Source of the DNA: Terasakiella sp. SH-1
Lineage (GTDB): Bacteria > Pseudomonadota > Alphaproteobacteria > Rhodospirillales > Terasakiellaceae
Reading direction: 5' to 3'
Assembly: GCF_004564135.1 (NCBI RefSeq)
Contig: NZ_CP038255.1
Location: 1,768,501 to 1,832,500 of the forward strand
DNA length: 64,000 nucleotides
Position numbers and translations under genes: made by a program. Positions 53,538-61,588 of this stretch are shown here, one piece after another (position 1 is the stretch's first letter; each line of letters starts with the position of its first letter). Under the pieces are notes generated by a model, which searched no databases, was not told the DNA's origin, and worked only from the letters and a program-made list of their open reading frames with translations.

Positions 53538-54622
53538 GTAAAATCAAATCCCACCCAGACTTGGAAAAAAATTCAATTAATAGTGTAATTTCTGAGTTAG
53601 CACTGGAGGATTTGAGCAATTTATTGGTTGTGTCGGGCCCCAATTATTTAGATTTTCGCAATAATGGTGGCGAGTACTTTCAGCTTCCGTTCAGTGATTT
53701 CTATGAACAGTGTACCCCTCCTGAATACGGCGTTTTGTGCTCCGAAACGCCACTGACTAACCAGCTTGCGCAGAAATTAAAAGTTGACGGTGGCTCCTTC
53801 TCCGACGATCAAACAGCCTATGCAATTATGCACTCAGGTTTAAAAGGAGCGATCGCCCCATTACACTTTGATTGGGATTTCCGTTGGGTTGTCAACTTCT
53901 GCTTAGACGGCAAGAAAACCTTTATACTAATCCCTACTGATATAAGAGCTAGATTGATGCCGTGCTTTAATCTTGGCTTACTCGACCTTCAATCACTTTC
54001 ATCTCATCAAATCAATACTTTGATTTCACAAAGTGACGGGCAGATGATTACAATTGAAAAGGGTGAATCTGTCATTTTTCCTTCGTGTTGGTGGCACGGT
54101 GTCATATACGAAGAACGCTCGGTTTCTTTTTCGTTAAGGTTTACCAAGAGTCCTTTATTAAGGCCACTCGCACTACTGCCTAGACATCCACTATTACAAC
54201 ACATTGCCACTACCATGTGGGCAAAAAATGAGCATCCAATTCAAATCAAAAATTTTGTGACAAAATGTTTAGAGACCTTCTTGCTTAACCGACGAAAAAA
54301 TGACTGGTCTAAAAAAATGATTGATTTGTCAAAACTATATGAAAAGGAGATTGAGCATATTTCAGGAGAAAACTCTTTAAAACCTAGATTGTCTGACCAC
54401 ATAGATGGTTCAGGTAATGAATATGCTGAATGCGAACGACTTTACAGTGCCCCTCTTAAGTCATCCGAGATAAATATCAAAGATTGCTTCGAAGTTGAGA
54501 CTAATTACATCTTTGGGACACACTACGGTCACTTAAACAGAGAGACAAAAGAAAAAGCTGTTAAAACTGCCATGTTTTTGTTAGAAGGTCTCCAACCAAA
54601 ACGTGGCTTAATCTATTCTTGA
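53525..54622 (+). CDS. JmjC/cupin-like Fe(II)/2-oxoglutarate oxygenase
   Basis: The 365-residue protein has a cupin_8/JmjC-like core: APLHFDWDFRWVVNFCLDGK with H114 and D116 of the HxD motif, KTFILIP after it, and ESVIFPSCWWHGVIYEERSV with H191, completing the iron triad. SFSLRF follows as in JmjC hydroxylases. The N-terminal 90 residues and the C-terminal 150 residues are specific to this protein. Family members hydroxylate amino-acid side chains in proteins or peptides. The 61-residue peptide encoded 18 bases downstream is an obvious candidate substrate, by inference. GGAGG-like AAGGAGGG precedes the start. Confidence 0.8.
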   Translation: MRHLSKIKSHPDLEKNSINSVISELALEDLSNLLVVSGPNYLDFRNNGGEYFQLPFSDFYEQCTPPEYGVLCSETPLTNQLAQKLKVDGGSFSDDQTAYAIMHSGLKGAIAPLHFDWDFRWVVNFCLDGKKTFILIPTDIRARLMPCFNLGLLDLQSLSSHQINTLISQSDGQMITIEKGESVIFPSCWWHGVIYEERSVSFSLRFTKSPLLRPLALLPRHPLLQHIATTMWAKNEHPIQIKNFVTKCLETFLLNRRKNDWSKKMIDLSKLYEKEIEHISGENSLKPRLSDHIDGSGNEYAECERLYSAPLKSSEINIKDCFEVETNYIFGTHYGHLNRETKEKAVKTAMFLLEGLQPKRGLIYS

Positions 54623-54640
54623 GTAAATAAGGATTTTTCA

Positions 54641-54826
54641 ATGATTACCCTTGAAACAAATTCATCTCCTAAAGGTCAAGAAGCTACTTGCAAACAATTG
54701 GCCATGACAAAAACGGAAAAGCCTCGCGGTACAGTAAAAAAATTAACCCGAGAAGAGCTTGAGGTTTCTAAATTCGGTAAAGGTGCTCGCTATCCTGCCT
54801 CCGATATATATATCCCTGAAAAATAG
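54641..54826 (+). CDS. Small 61-residue peptide, candidate modified-peptide precursor
   Basis: AAGGA precedes the ATG by eight bases, so it is probably translated. The peptide is hydrophilic: the first half is rich in T, S, K and Q (MITLETNSSPKGQEATCKQL), and the second has a charged helix-like stretch (VKKLTREELEVSKFGKGARY) and the tail PASDIYIPEK. There is one cysteine, no signal peptide and no double-glycine. It lies between the oxygenase and the methyltransferase, the usual place of a RiPP precursor. I know no family with this sequence. A small regulatory or accessory protein is the alternative. Confidence 0.65.
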   Translation: MITLETNSSPKGQEATCKQLAMTKTEKPRGTVKKLTREELEVSKFGKGARYPASDIYIPEK

Positions 54827-54853
54827 AAATTGTTTTAGGTTTTGAGTTGAATT

Positions 54854-55441
54854 ATGGAAGATAAATCATACTGGGACAATGCGTATATTCATTTAAAAAC
54901 GCCTTGGATCTCATCAGGATTATCTCAAATATCTAAAAAACATATAAAAACGTACGCTCAGGGAAGTTCTGTTTTAGAAGTTGGCTGCGGCTACGGTCAC
55001 GACCTAGTTGACCTTTATTCAAACAGTCTAAACCCAACTGGTATTGATATTTCAGATCAATCAATTGAAAAAGCAAAAAAAATTACCGCTGAAATTGAAG
55101 CTGACCTTGTGTGTGATGATTTCATTCAGTGGGAAAATAACAAACTCTTCGATATTGTCTACGACAAAGGGGTTTATCACAACTTGCAGTCCCCAGCCGA
55201 ACGAGACGCATTTTGTCATAAAGTTTCATCATGTTTAAACGAAAACGGACTCTGGCACTCTATCATTATTTCATCAGACCGTTCGCAAAAATATGAATCG
55301 CATGCGGGTATTTTCCTGCAAGATTTTGTGTCCATTGTAGAAGCTTATTTTCAAATTTTGGATATTCAAAAAGGGCTATATGGCCTTAGAAACTCAGCTA
55401 ACGATGTTGATTCTTGGTACTGTTCAGTCCGTAGGCGATGA
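54854..55441 (+). CDS. SAM-dependent class I methyltransferase
   Basis: The 195-residue protein is a class I methyltransferase: WDNAYIHLKTPWISSG at the N-terminus, motif I VLEVGCGYGHD (40-50), acidic loop GIDIS (63-67), motif with VCDDFIQW, and post-motif FDIVYDKGVYHNL. The WD-Y..L pattern resembles thiopurine/tellurite-resistance-like small methyltransferases. The target cannot be read from sequence; the neighbouring peptide, its modified residue, or a small molecule are all possible. It is the last gene of the operon. Confidence 0.85.
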   Translation: MEDKSYWDNAYIHLKTPWISSGLSQISKKHIKTYAQGSSVLEVGCGYGHDLVDLYSNSLNPTGIDISDQSIEKAKKITAEIEADLVCDDFIQWENNKLFDIVYDKGVYHNLQSPAERDAFCHKVSSCLNENGLWHSIIISSDRSQKYESHAGIFLQDFVSIVEAYFQILDIQKGLYGLRNSANDVDSWYCSVRRR

Positions 55442-55570
55442 ATTTCTTAGTCATCCAAAACTCATAACTGTTCCCGGCTCTTATCGTTTGTTCTCCTTAC
55501 GCCAAATCGATTGATATTCGATTGATCATTCGTTTTTAACGCCTCCGTAAACTCCTCCCGCACATGAACC

Positions 55571-56368
55571 TTAGCCGACACCTCGTTTTCCTCTTACTTC
55601 GATCACAAGTATCGTTTCGTCGGTGTCTGCGTCTTCTACGATTTCAATGTCGCGGTGCTCGAGATTGAACAGTTCGTCAGGGCGTAGCCCGGTGTTGGCA
55701 GCGAACAAGATCATGTCGTGCAGGTCTTGGGCGCTCTTCTTATGCCGTCCACCTGTCGCAGCGGCATTCTGCCGGGTCGCTTTATATAGCTTCTCATATT
55801 GCGTCTTACTGAACCACGGGCGGTGAACGACCTTGCCCTGTGCGCCATAGGGCTGGGACATATCCGGCAGGTGATCGAGCCAGTTGTAGCGGATGGCGAC
55901 TTTGAGGACTTGGCGCAAAGTCACGACCTCGTCATGCAGGGTACTTCTGGCAGGTGGTTTCTTAGCTGTCTCCATGCGGTGCATTCTGTAATCCTGCACC
56001 AGCCCTGCCGTAATCTCAGATAGTCCCTTGTCTCCAAAAAAGGGAACGAGATGAAGACGCAACCGCGCTTTGTGACCTTCGACCCACTTGGGGCTACGTG
56101 TGCCTTTGGTGGAGGTTTCATATTCATGCTCAAAACGATCCGCAACCTGTTTGAAGGTCTTTTCGTTTTTGATTAAGCCCTGACGGTCTTTATCGCGCAG
56201 CGTGAAGAACCAATCCTCTGCAAAGTCCTTGGCACAGGACAGGCTTTCTTCTTTGGTCGATGATCTGTGATTTTTTCCAGCAAGGAATGTGGAGCATTGC
56301 CAGTATTTGGAATTCTCACGGCGGTAAACATAGACTTTGCCGCCCATAATGGTGTGTTTCTCTGTCAT
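55571..56368 (-). pseudogene. Tyrosine integrase, C-terminally truncated copy
   Basis: Its 265 residues are closely similar to the integrase at 48116-49300, including the N-terminal MTEKHTIMGGKVYVYRRENS and the Arg I motif ANTGLRPDELFNLEHRD. The frame stops right after RGKRGVG, where the other copy continues, so the HxxR and tyrosine are gone. It cannot catalyse recombination, and the islet it served is probably fixed unless the intact copy acts on it. Confidence 0.88.
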
Positions 56369-56465
56369 ATCACTTCCTCTGTGCAGTGGAGCAGAACTGT
56401 GTAAGGAATGTGTAACGATATCAGCGCGGATTCATCTTGTCAAACTTGTGCCCTTAAACGGAAAT

Positions 56466-56494
56466 AGCCTCTTAAGTCAAAGACTTAAGAGGCT
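56466..56494. terminator. Hairpin adjoining the second attachment core
   Basis: The same 13-bp stem with AAA loop as at 49398-49426, ending at the core. Confidence 0.6.
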
Positions 56495-56509
56495 ATTGGT
56501 TGCGGGGGC
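56495..56509. repeat. Attachment-site core, copy 2
   Basis: ATTGGTTGCGGGGGC, a direct repeat of 49427-49441. The roughly 90 bases to its left, back to the integrase start, also match the first copy almost exactly. To the right the sequence (GCTCTACATA) is unrelated. The two cores bound a 7.07-kb islet. Confidence 0.85.
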
Positions 56510-56636
56510 GCTCTACATACAACAGCGCTTCCAAACCTGTCCAAATTCTGAGTTCCCGCAAAACGCGGAATAACTAAGAAGGAGGGTAATGAAAACCTGA
56601 TTGCCTGTCAACAATGTTGAAACAAAAGGCGATCAA

Positions 56637-57050
56637 ATGGGTTGTAGTAACGGCCAGGCACGGCGCGAAGTTATAGCGGTACTTGATGAAATCAGCGAAT
56701 ACCGCGCACAGGGATATACTATCCTAGACACACATATTGCGTTGAAAGGCAAAGGGTCAATCTCTTGCCAGAAAACAGCGTTTTATAAATGGGTACGGCA
56801 TTTTGAAACATGCGATCCCGAAACTTTCCCTTCTCGCACCACCCATAGCACTTTACTGGATGTAGAGCCAAAATCCCCAAAACGTTCGGAAGAAGTCTCA
56901 GAATCTTCTGCGACCGCAACGAGCAAGATCGTCAAACCGCAACTGCCAACGTTTGATGCCCTGCGTTTCTATCGTGCGGGTACGGAAGCAAACCAACACC
57001 TTGAAACAGTAAAGAAAGCATGGGGGACCGAATGGCTATCTCACGTTTAA
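56637..57050 (+). CDS. traK: TraK-like conjugal transfer protein
   Basis: The ATG at 56637 gives 137 residues with GCSNGQARREVIAVLDEISE, YRAQGYTILDTHIALKGKGS and ISCQKTAFYKWVRHFE, a small DNA-binding pattern that I associate with TraK-like relaxosome proteins. The C-terminal half is Ser/Pro-rich and ends FYRAGTEANQHLETVKKAWG. It overlaps the VirB5-like gene by 19 bases and opens the transfer operon. The family call is moderate. Confidence 0.6.
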   Translation: MGCSNGQARREVIAVLDEISEYRAQGYTILDTHIALKGKGSISCQKTAFYKWVRHFETCDPETFPSRTTHSTLLDVEPKSPKRSEEVSESSATATSKIVKPQLPTFDALRFYRAGTEANQHLETVKKAWGTEWLSHV

Positions 57051-57958
57051 CAACAAATGTTAAATTGTTGTTTTGTGGAATTGTGACAACAACAATGATC
57101 AGTACGGCACATGCACAAATGGCCGTACAAGATAACGCAGTTCTCGCCAAGACAATCGAAGGACTGTCCACCGCAAAAGAACACCTGGACACAGTTAATG
57201 AAGTCCGCGACCAGATTGACGAACAACTCAAAAGGGTTGGCAAATACGGCAAGTTGACATTGCCGATATTCAATACATTAAACATGGCGAACCAACTCAA
57301 ACGGGACGCACAATGTTTAATGCCGGACTGGAAGCAACTGATCCCTAGCCTTAATTTCGAAGAAGTTGGATTTAGTCTTTGCGACCGTAGTTCTTTCTAC
57401 AGAAACAACCTTTGGGTCGATCCTGCCAAAATCGGTGGCCGTCCGATTATCGACCCGGTTACTGGGGAAATCAAAAATCCCGGCGATCTTGGTGGTGACT
57501 GGTCAACCATACCAGGCGGCGGGACAAGTTGGGGCGATCCATCTACCGGGTGGGGTAACTTCCCGGACAAAAACGCTCAACATGAATCAATCAGGCGTTA
57601 TCGTGAGAACCTCGCTAGAAGACAAGCGGAAGTCAAAGAACTACGTCAGAACATCTATCAAGATGCTGTGACAAATGCCCTTGCACAAGCCGATAAAGAG
57701 GCTGCTGACAGTGAACGACGCTCTCAAGACATTGACGATGTTCAACAACAAACAGCCGATTCAGCCGATCAGCCTGAACAACTTGCCAGTATCGGACAAA
57801 GCAACGTCCAGATTGCAAGAATGATCAACAAGCAGAACCAAATCTTAGCGGCATTACTGAAGGTGCAAGCGGCTTATGCACTTAAAGCCGGGGTTCCTAT
57901 AAATGAAATTCCGCAGATTGCACAGCAAGGACAAGAAGGTGATGGAGGTAGTCAGTAA
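57032..57958 (+). CDS. virB5: VirB5/TrbJ-like minor pilin
   Basis: From the ATG at 57032 the protein has a Sec signal (NVKLLFCGIVTTTMISTAHA) and 308 residues. The mature part starts with a helical stretch (AVLAKTIEGLSTAKEHLDTV, NEVRDQIDEQLKRVGKYGKL), continues with a Gly/Pro-rich loop (PGGGTSWGDPSTGWGNFPDK) and ends with long helices rich in Q, A and E. This layout fits VirB5/TrbJ minor pilins, which cap the conjugative pilus. It precedes VirB6, the usual order. Confidence 0.7.
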   Translation: MAISRLTTNVKLLFCGIVTTTMISTAHAQMAVQDNAVLAKTIEGLSTAKEHLDTVNEVRDQIDEQLKRVGKYGKLTLPIFNTLNMANQLKRDAQCLMPDWKQLIPSLNFEEVGFSLCDRSSFYRNNLWVDPAKIGGRPIIDPVTGEIKNPGDLGGDWSTIPGGGTSWGDPSTGWGNFPDKNAQHESIRRYRENLARRQAEVKELRQNIYQDAVTNALAQADKEAADSERRSQDIDDVQQQTADSADQPEQLASIGQSNVQIARMINKQNQILAALLKVQAAYALKAGVPINEIPQIAQQGQEGDGGSQ

Positions 57959-57969
57959 TGAATACTCTG

Positions 57970-58629
57970 TCACTGAGAACGTTTCATTTCTTTCAGCTTT
58001 TTGAGTTCTTGCATGATTTTGTATTGTTGCTGGAATATCACCTTGTCTTTATTCGCAATAACTTCACGCTCGGTTTCTTCTGCAAGCTGTTTGTGCAAAT
58101 TTTTTGTTTCTTCAGAGCGCCAATCCGGCCAATCACATTTGCCAGTAATGCTGTTCCGCTCTCGCCATTCATTCTTTACGAATGGACTGGATTTCCTACG
58201 ACTAGCCGCATACTGCCCCTTCATACAGTTGGGCTGAAAAGCTTGCCAACTATTCTTAACCGAATGTCGCGCTTCTATATGCCTCTCCCACCATGCAAAA
58301 AGTTTCAACAAATCGTGAGCTTTCTTCAAGGTCGCAGCTTCGGGATGGGCGTTGATGAAAGCTATCGTCTGAGCATCGTGCAAAGGTTTCAACTCGGCTT
58401 CTACCTGATCGAACACTTTTTTGTACTTAGAAAATTCCTCAATCAACTGATCCCGATCTTTAAGCTTGTGCCAAACCCCTACGACATACTGCTTATCAAA
58501 GTAGGCATCACTCGCCGCGGTATAAGGCTTGGAGTTAAACACTTGTGCTTGTGCAGTCGCCAAAAAGAAAAAAGAGGAAAACAGAATGGCTGATATTGCA
58601 AACAAAACAAACGCTGCCACTGATTGCAT
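57970..58629 (-). CDS. Secreted protein of unknown role inside the transfer operon
   Basis: The ATG at 58629 begins a good Sec signal (MQSVAAFVLFAISAILFSSF, cleavage after ATAQA), giving about 219 residues; the longer frame to 58749 is the shadow of VirB6. The mature part is helical and charged with a W- and H-containing segment (LLKLFAWWERHIEARHSVKN) and two cysteines. It runs against the operon and overlaps the first 44 bases of virB6, so transcription of the two would conflict. It could be an entry-exclusion or regulatory factor of the element. No family is recognised. Confidence 0.6.
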   Translation of the reverse strand: MQSVAAFVLFAISAILFSSFFFLATAQAQVFNSKPYTAASDAYFDKQYVVGVWHKLKDRDQLIEEFSKYKKVFDQVEAELKPLHDAQTIAFINAHPEAATLKKAHDLLKLFAWWERHIEARHSVKNSWQAFQPNCMKGQYAASRRKSSPFVKNEWRERNSITGKCDWPDWRSEETKNLHKQLAEETEREVIANKDKVIFQQQYKIMQELKKLKEMKRSQ

Positions 58630-59737
58630 TCTAAAAGAAACCATAGACACATATGTGGGTCTTTCGACAGGTTTCAGTGCGGAAGTTGGTTCAAACATCA
58701 CGGCTGGCATGACAGCATTGTTTATCGGTTTAGGTACATTGTGGATCATGTATACAATTATCCTGATTGCTTTGGGCCGCAGAAATCCTCAAGAGATTGC
58801 TCTTGAAATTATATACATAATTATAGCAGGCGCGCTCCTCCAAAGCAACATGGTTTCCCTTGTTTCTCAAGGATTTACAGCAATTATGGACCTCGTCGGA
58901 AACGGTGCTTCAATGGTCTTTAAGGCCGCTGTTGGCCCCAGCAATGCTGCGTTAATTTCCGGTGAAGGTGGAATGACCGGACTGGTCTGTTCCACTGAAA
59001 AATCTCTAGCGACTGTCTTCGGCATCGCCATGACGATCTTCGACAAGGCAAATGCACTTGACTTGCATTTCTATCTTTACGCGATCCTGCTGGTACTACC
59101 TTACATTCTGATCTTTGTTCTCTTTGTATCTAAAACGGTTGTAACCGTCTTCCGTGCCTTGTTCATCGCAACAATCTTCCCTTATCTGGTGATGGCTTTC
59201 GGTAGTGGCTTCCTTCGCGCTCAGACAAAGGCAGGGGTCAACACTCTCATAGCTACTTTCCTTGTCTTTATGGCTGCAACGATCAGCGTTGGTTTAACCA
59301 TCTACGGCGTTAATATACTGGCTACAATGGTTGAGATCGAAGACGAAATCAGCATTCTCAATCCTCAATACTTGACGATCCTCATTCTTGGATGGGCTGG
59401 GTCAGCACTCATGACCGAAGGCATCGGCCTTGCCAACTCCATTACAGGTTCCAGCCTTTCAAACACTGCTGCTGGTGTGATGACCGCTGGTGTAATGGGG
59501 ACGGGTGCGGCAATTGCATCGAAAACAATGTCTCCTGCGAAAATGGCAATGGGCGCGGCTGGCGGTGTCGCTGGTGTGGCGGTATCGGCTGCGGCTCATA
59601 CCGTCGCCAACCACATGAGCCAGAAAAGCGAAATGTTCGACAAATTACGCGGTGCCTACAACAAGGGCCAGCAATACAACCGCGACCCTTATGCCTACAA
59701 ACAAAACCAATATAGCTCATACCAAAAAGGCGAATAA
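58586..59737 (+). CDS. virB6: VirB6/TrbL-like inner-membrane protein
   Basis: The ATG at 58586 follows GAGGAAAAC and gives 383 residues with at least six membrane helices (for example GMTALFIGLGTLWIMYTIIL and FYLYAILLVLPYILIFVLFV). The signature RAQTKAGVNTLIATFLVFMA and the Gly/Ala-rich C-terminal tail fit VirB6/TrbL, the translocation pore of the T4SS. The tail is hydrophilic and Tyr/Gln-rich. Two bases separate it from the next gene. Confidence 0.85.
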   Translation: MADIANKTNAATDCILKETIDTYVGLSTGFSAEVGSNITAGMTALFIGLGTLWIMYTIILIALGRRNPQEIALEIIYIIIAGALLQSNMVSLVSQGFTAIMDLVGNGASMVFKAAVGPSNAALISGEGGMTGLVCSTEKSLATVFGIAMTIFDKANALDLHFYLYAILLVLPYILIFVLFVSKTVVTVFRALFIATIFPYLVMAFGSGFLRAQTKAGVNTLIATFLVFMAATISVGLTIYGVNILATMVEIEDEISILNPQYLTILILGWAGSALMTEGIGLANSITGSSLSNTAAGVMTAGVMGTGAAIASKTMSPAKMAMGAAGGVAGVAVSAAAHTVANHMSQKSEMFDKLRGAYNKGQQYNRDPYAYKQNQYSSYQKGE

Positions 59738-59739
59738 CA

Positions 59740-59907
59740 ATGAAAACTATTACTCTGCTGATCTTTATCTTTTCACTTGCTGGCTGTGCCGCGTCAGGCC
59801 CGGAATTGCCCGTCAATGATGGTGATTCAAGCGACACCATGAAACGCTCGCCCTGCGTCTGTAATGAAGTGCCCTTTAATTCTGAGGGGTACACATGGAA
59901 AAGCTAA
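59740..59907 (+). CDS. virB7: VirB7-like lipoprotein
   Basis: This short 55-residue gene starts MKTITLLIFIFSLAGCAASG, a lipoprotein signal with lipobox LAGC (Cys16). It has two more cysteines (SPCVCNEV), suited to a disulfide with VirB9. It sits 2 bases after virB6 and overlaps the virB8 start by 13 bases. Size, lipobox and position fit VirB7, which anchors the outer-membrane core complex. Confidence 0.8.
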   Translation: MKTITLLIFIFSLAGCAASGPELPVNDGDSSDTMKRSPCVCNEVPFNSEGYTWKS

Positions 59908-60650
59908 AGGCAATGTGGGCGGCACTGAAAGAACGTCTAAAGCCAAGCAATGACGAAATCCCGCCAGAAATTCCGCAACATGAACATGATCATAGCCCTG
60001 TCATGGAAGCAGACCCGTATAGCTGGGAAGTCTCACACAAACGTGTCGTTTTCCTGTTGCGCCTTGCAGTTGGCGTGATTGTTGTCATGGGGGCAATCAT
60101 CCTAAACCAAAACGAAACCATGGAAACCATGGCGGAAAGCTATGAGCCGAAAGTGGTTCTACTTCGTGAAATGGAAAAATCCGACAAGCTATATCGTATT
60201 GAACCTTTCACCGAAGAAATGGACGGCTTCGAAGCGTTCGTTGAAGGCAAGGCAAAGCGATATGTACGCTTGATGCTTGAAATTGATGAAGTGACCCAAA
60301 CGGAACGTTTCAAAGAAGCGTTCCGCATGACAGATATGGATTACTACAAGCGTTTCAAGAAAGACCGCATTGACAGCGGAGCGATCCGGTCATTCCTGAA
60401 TGAAAACGGCGTTCGTTCCATCACTGTGGAAAGTATCGAAAAGATCGACACCAAAGGCCGCGTTTTTAAATACGTAGTGGATTTCATTCAAACCGACAAG
60501 TTCCCTGGCAAACGCCCCGATGTGAAAGAGGCCCGTGCATATGTGTCACTGACCACGCGCCCCCAGGAAGTGAGCGAAATTGATAAATACGAAAACCCGT
60601 TCGGCGTAACCGTCCTGGACATGGCCCTCAAAGAAAAAAGGAAGAAGTAA
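59895..60650 (+). CDS. virB8: VirB8-like T4SS protein
   Basis: The 251-residue protein has a cytoplasmic N-terminus, one membrane helix (about 56-77, VVFLLRLAVGVIVVMGAIIL) and a periplasmic domain of the VirB8 type with LLREMEKSDKLYRIEPFTEE and RVFKYVVDFIQT. VirB8 nucleates assembly of the channel. GAGGGG precedes the ATG. The stop shares a base with the virB9 start. Confidence 0.8.
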   Translation: MEKLKAMWAALKERLKPSNDEIPPEIPQHEHDHSPVMEADPYSWEVSHKRVVFLLRLAVGVIVVMGAIILNQNETMETMAESYEPKVVLLREMEKSDKLYRIEPFTEEMDGFEAFVEGKAKRYVRLMLEIDEVTQTERFKEAFRMTDMDYYKRFKKDRIDSGAIRSFLNENGVRSITVESIEKIDTKGRVFKYVVDFIQTDKFPGKRPDVKEARAYVSLTTRPQEVSEIDKYENPFGVTVLDMALKEKRKK

Positions 60651-61588
60651 TGTTTAAGAAAACCCTGCTTGGTGTGGCTCTGTCTTTAGTCGCCCTGGAT
60701 GCGTCAGCACAAACGGCGTTGCCGCCGATCCCGGAAAGCAAAGTCGAACAGACCAAAGAACACATCAATGGTGACTACGCCCGAATGGATCGCAGAAAAC
60801 TGGAAGGTGGCGATATTCAATCCGCTTGGGATGAAGCGCAAGACCGAGAAGGTGTGTTTAATCATGAATGGTGTCGAGATTGTACCTATCGCGTCCTGTT
60901 ACGTGATTACATGGTAACAGCCATTAACTTGCCTAAAGGCGAAACCATCACAGCGGTGGATATTGGCGACCCGGATAATTTCAAACTCCTGCAACGGGAC
61001 AAAGACACACTGGTTGTCAAACCTATTGGCTTTGGTGGTGACAGCAACTTAATTATCTATGGAGAGAACGACCGGATTTATCCATTCTATGTTCGTGTAG
61101 AAGGTACGAACAGCAAGAACATTCCCGATCTTGTTTATAATATCAAAGGCGAAATTCCCAAGGAATTTGAAGTCGCAACAAACGAACAAAACGACAAAAC
61201 AACAAAAACACAAAACAACATCAAAGAAGATATTTCCGACCTTACCCCCAGTGGGTATATGAAAACCGATGGCGATGACTTCATTCAACATGTGCCTTTC
61301 GACCCGGACAAACTTCATGGCTGGGGGCAATACAAGCTTTGGGGTGCTGAAGAACTGCGCCCCAAGACGGTCTATCGTGACGATCACTTTACGTACATCA
61401 AGTACAGTAAAGAGCAATGGGCCGCCCTGGAACTGCCGACCGCATATGTGGTGCGCAATGAAATTGACGAATTGGTCAATACACACATTAAAGGCACAAC
61501 ATATATCATCGAAAACACAAGCAAACTGATCACGCTGAAAGCTGACAGCACGTTCCTTTGCATTGAATATCTAGGTGGCGAAGAATGA
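60650..61588 (+). CDS. virB9: VirB9/CagX-like T4SS core protein
   Basis: A Sec signal (MFKKTLLGVALSLVALDASA) is followed by a 290-residue mature protein. The N-terminal half has the beta-sandwich pattern NHEWCRDCTYRVLLRDYMVT, FKLLQRDKDTLVVKPIGFGG and NLIIYGENDRIYPFYVRVEG. The C-terminal half has PKTVYRDDHFTYIKYSK, the conserved VirB9 end. It forms the ring of the outer-membrane core with VirB7 and VirB10. An AGGAAG ribosome site precedes it. Confidence 0.85.
   Translation: MFKKTLLGVALSLVALDASAQTALPPIPESKVEQTKEHINGDYARMDRRKLEGGDIQSAWDEAQDREGVFNHEWCRDCTYRVLLRDYMVTAINLPKGETITAVDIGDPDNFKLLQRDKDTLVVKPIGFGGDSNLIIYGENDRIYPFYVRVEGTNSKNIPDLVYNIKGEIPKEFEVATNEQNDKTTKTQNNIKEDISDLTPSGYMKTDGDDFIQHVPFDPDKLHGWGQYKLWGAEELRPKTVYRDDHFTYIKYSKEQWAALELPTAYVVRNEIDELVNTHIKGTTYIIENTSKLITLKADSTFLCIEYLGGEE

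Noticed and set aside
58529-58585. Upstream extension of virB6 starting MELNTCACAVAKKKKEENR
   Set aside because: The ribosome site GAGGAAAAC precedes the ATG at 58586, and the extension is the reverse of the signal-peptide region of the convergent gene.
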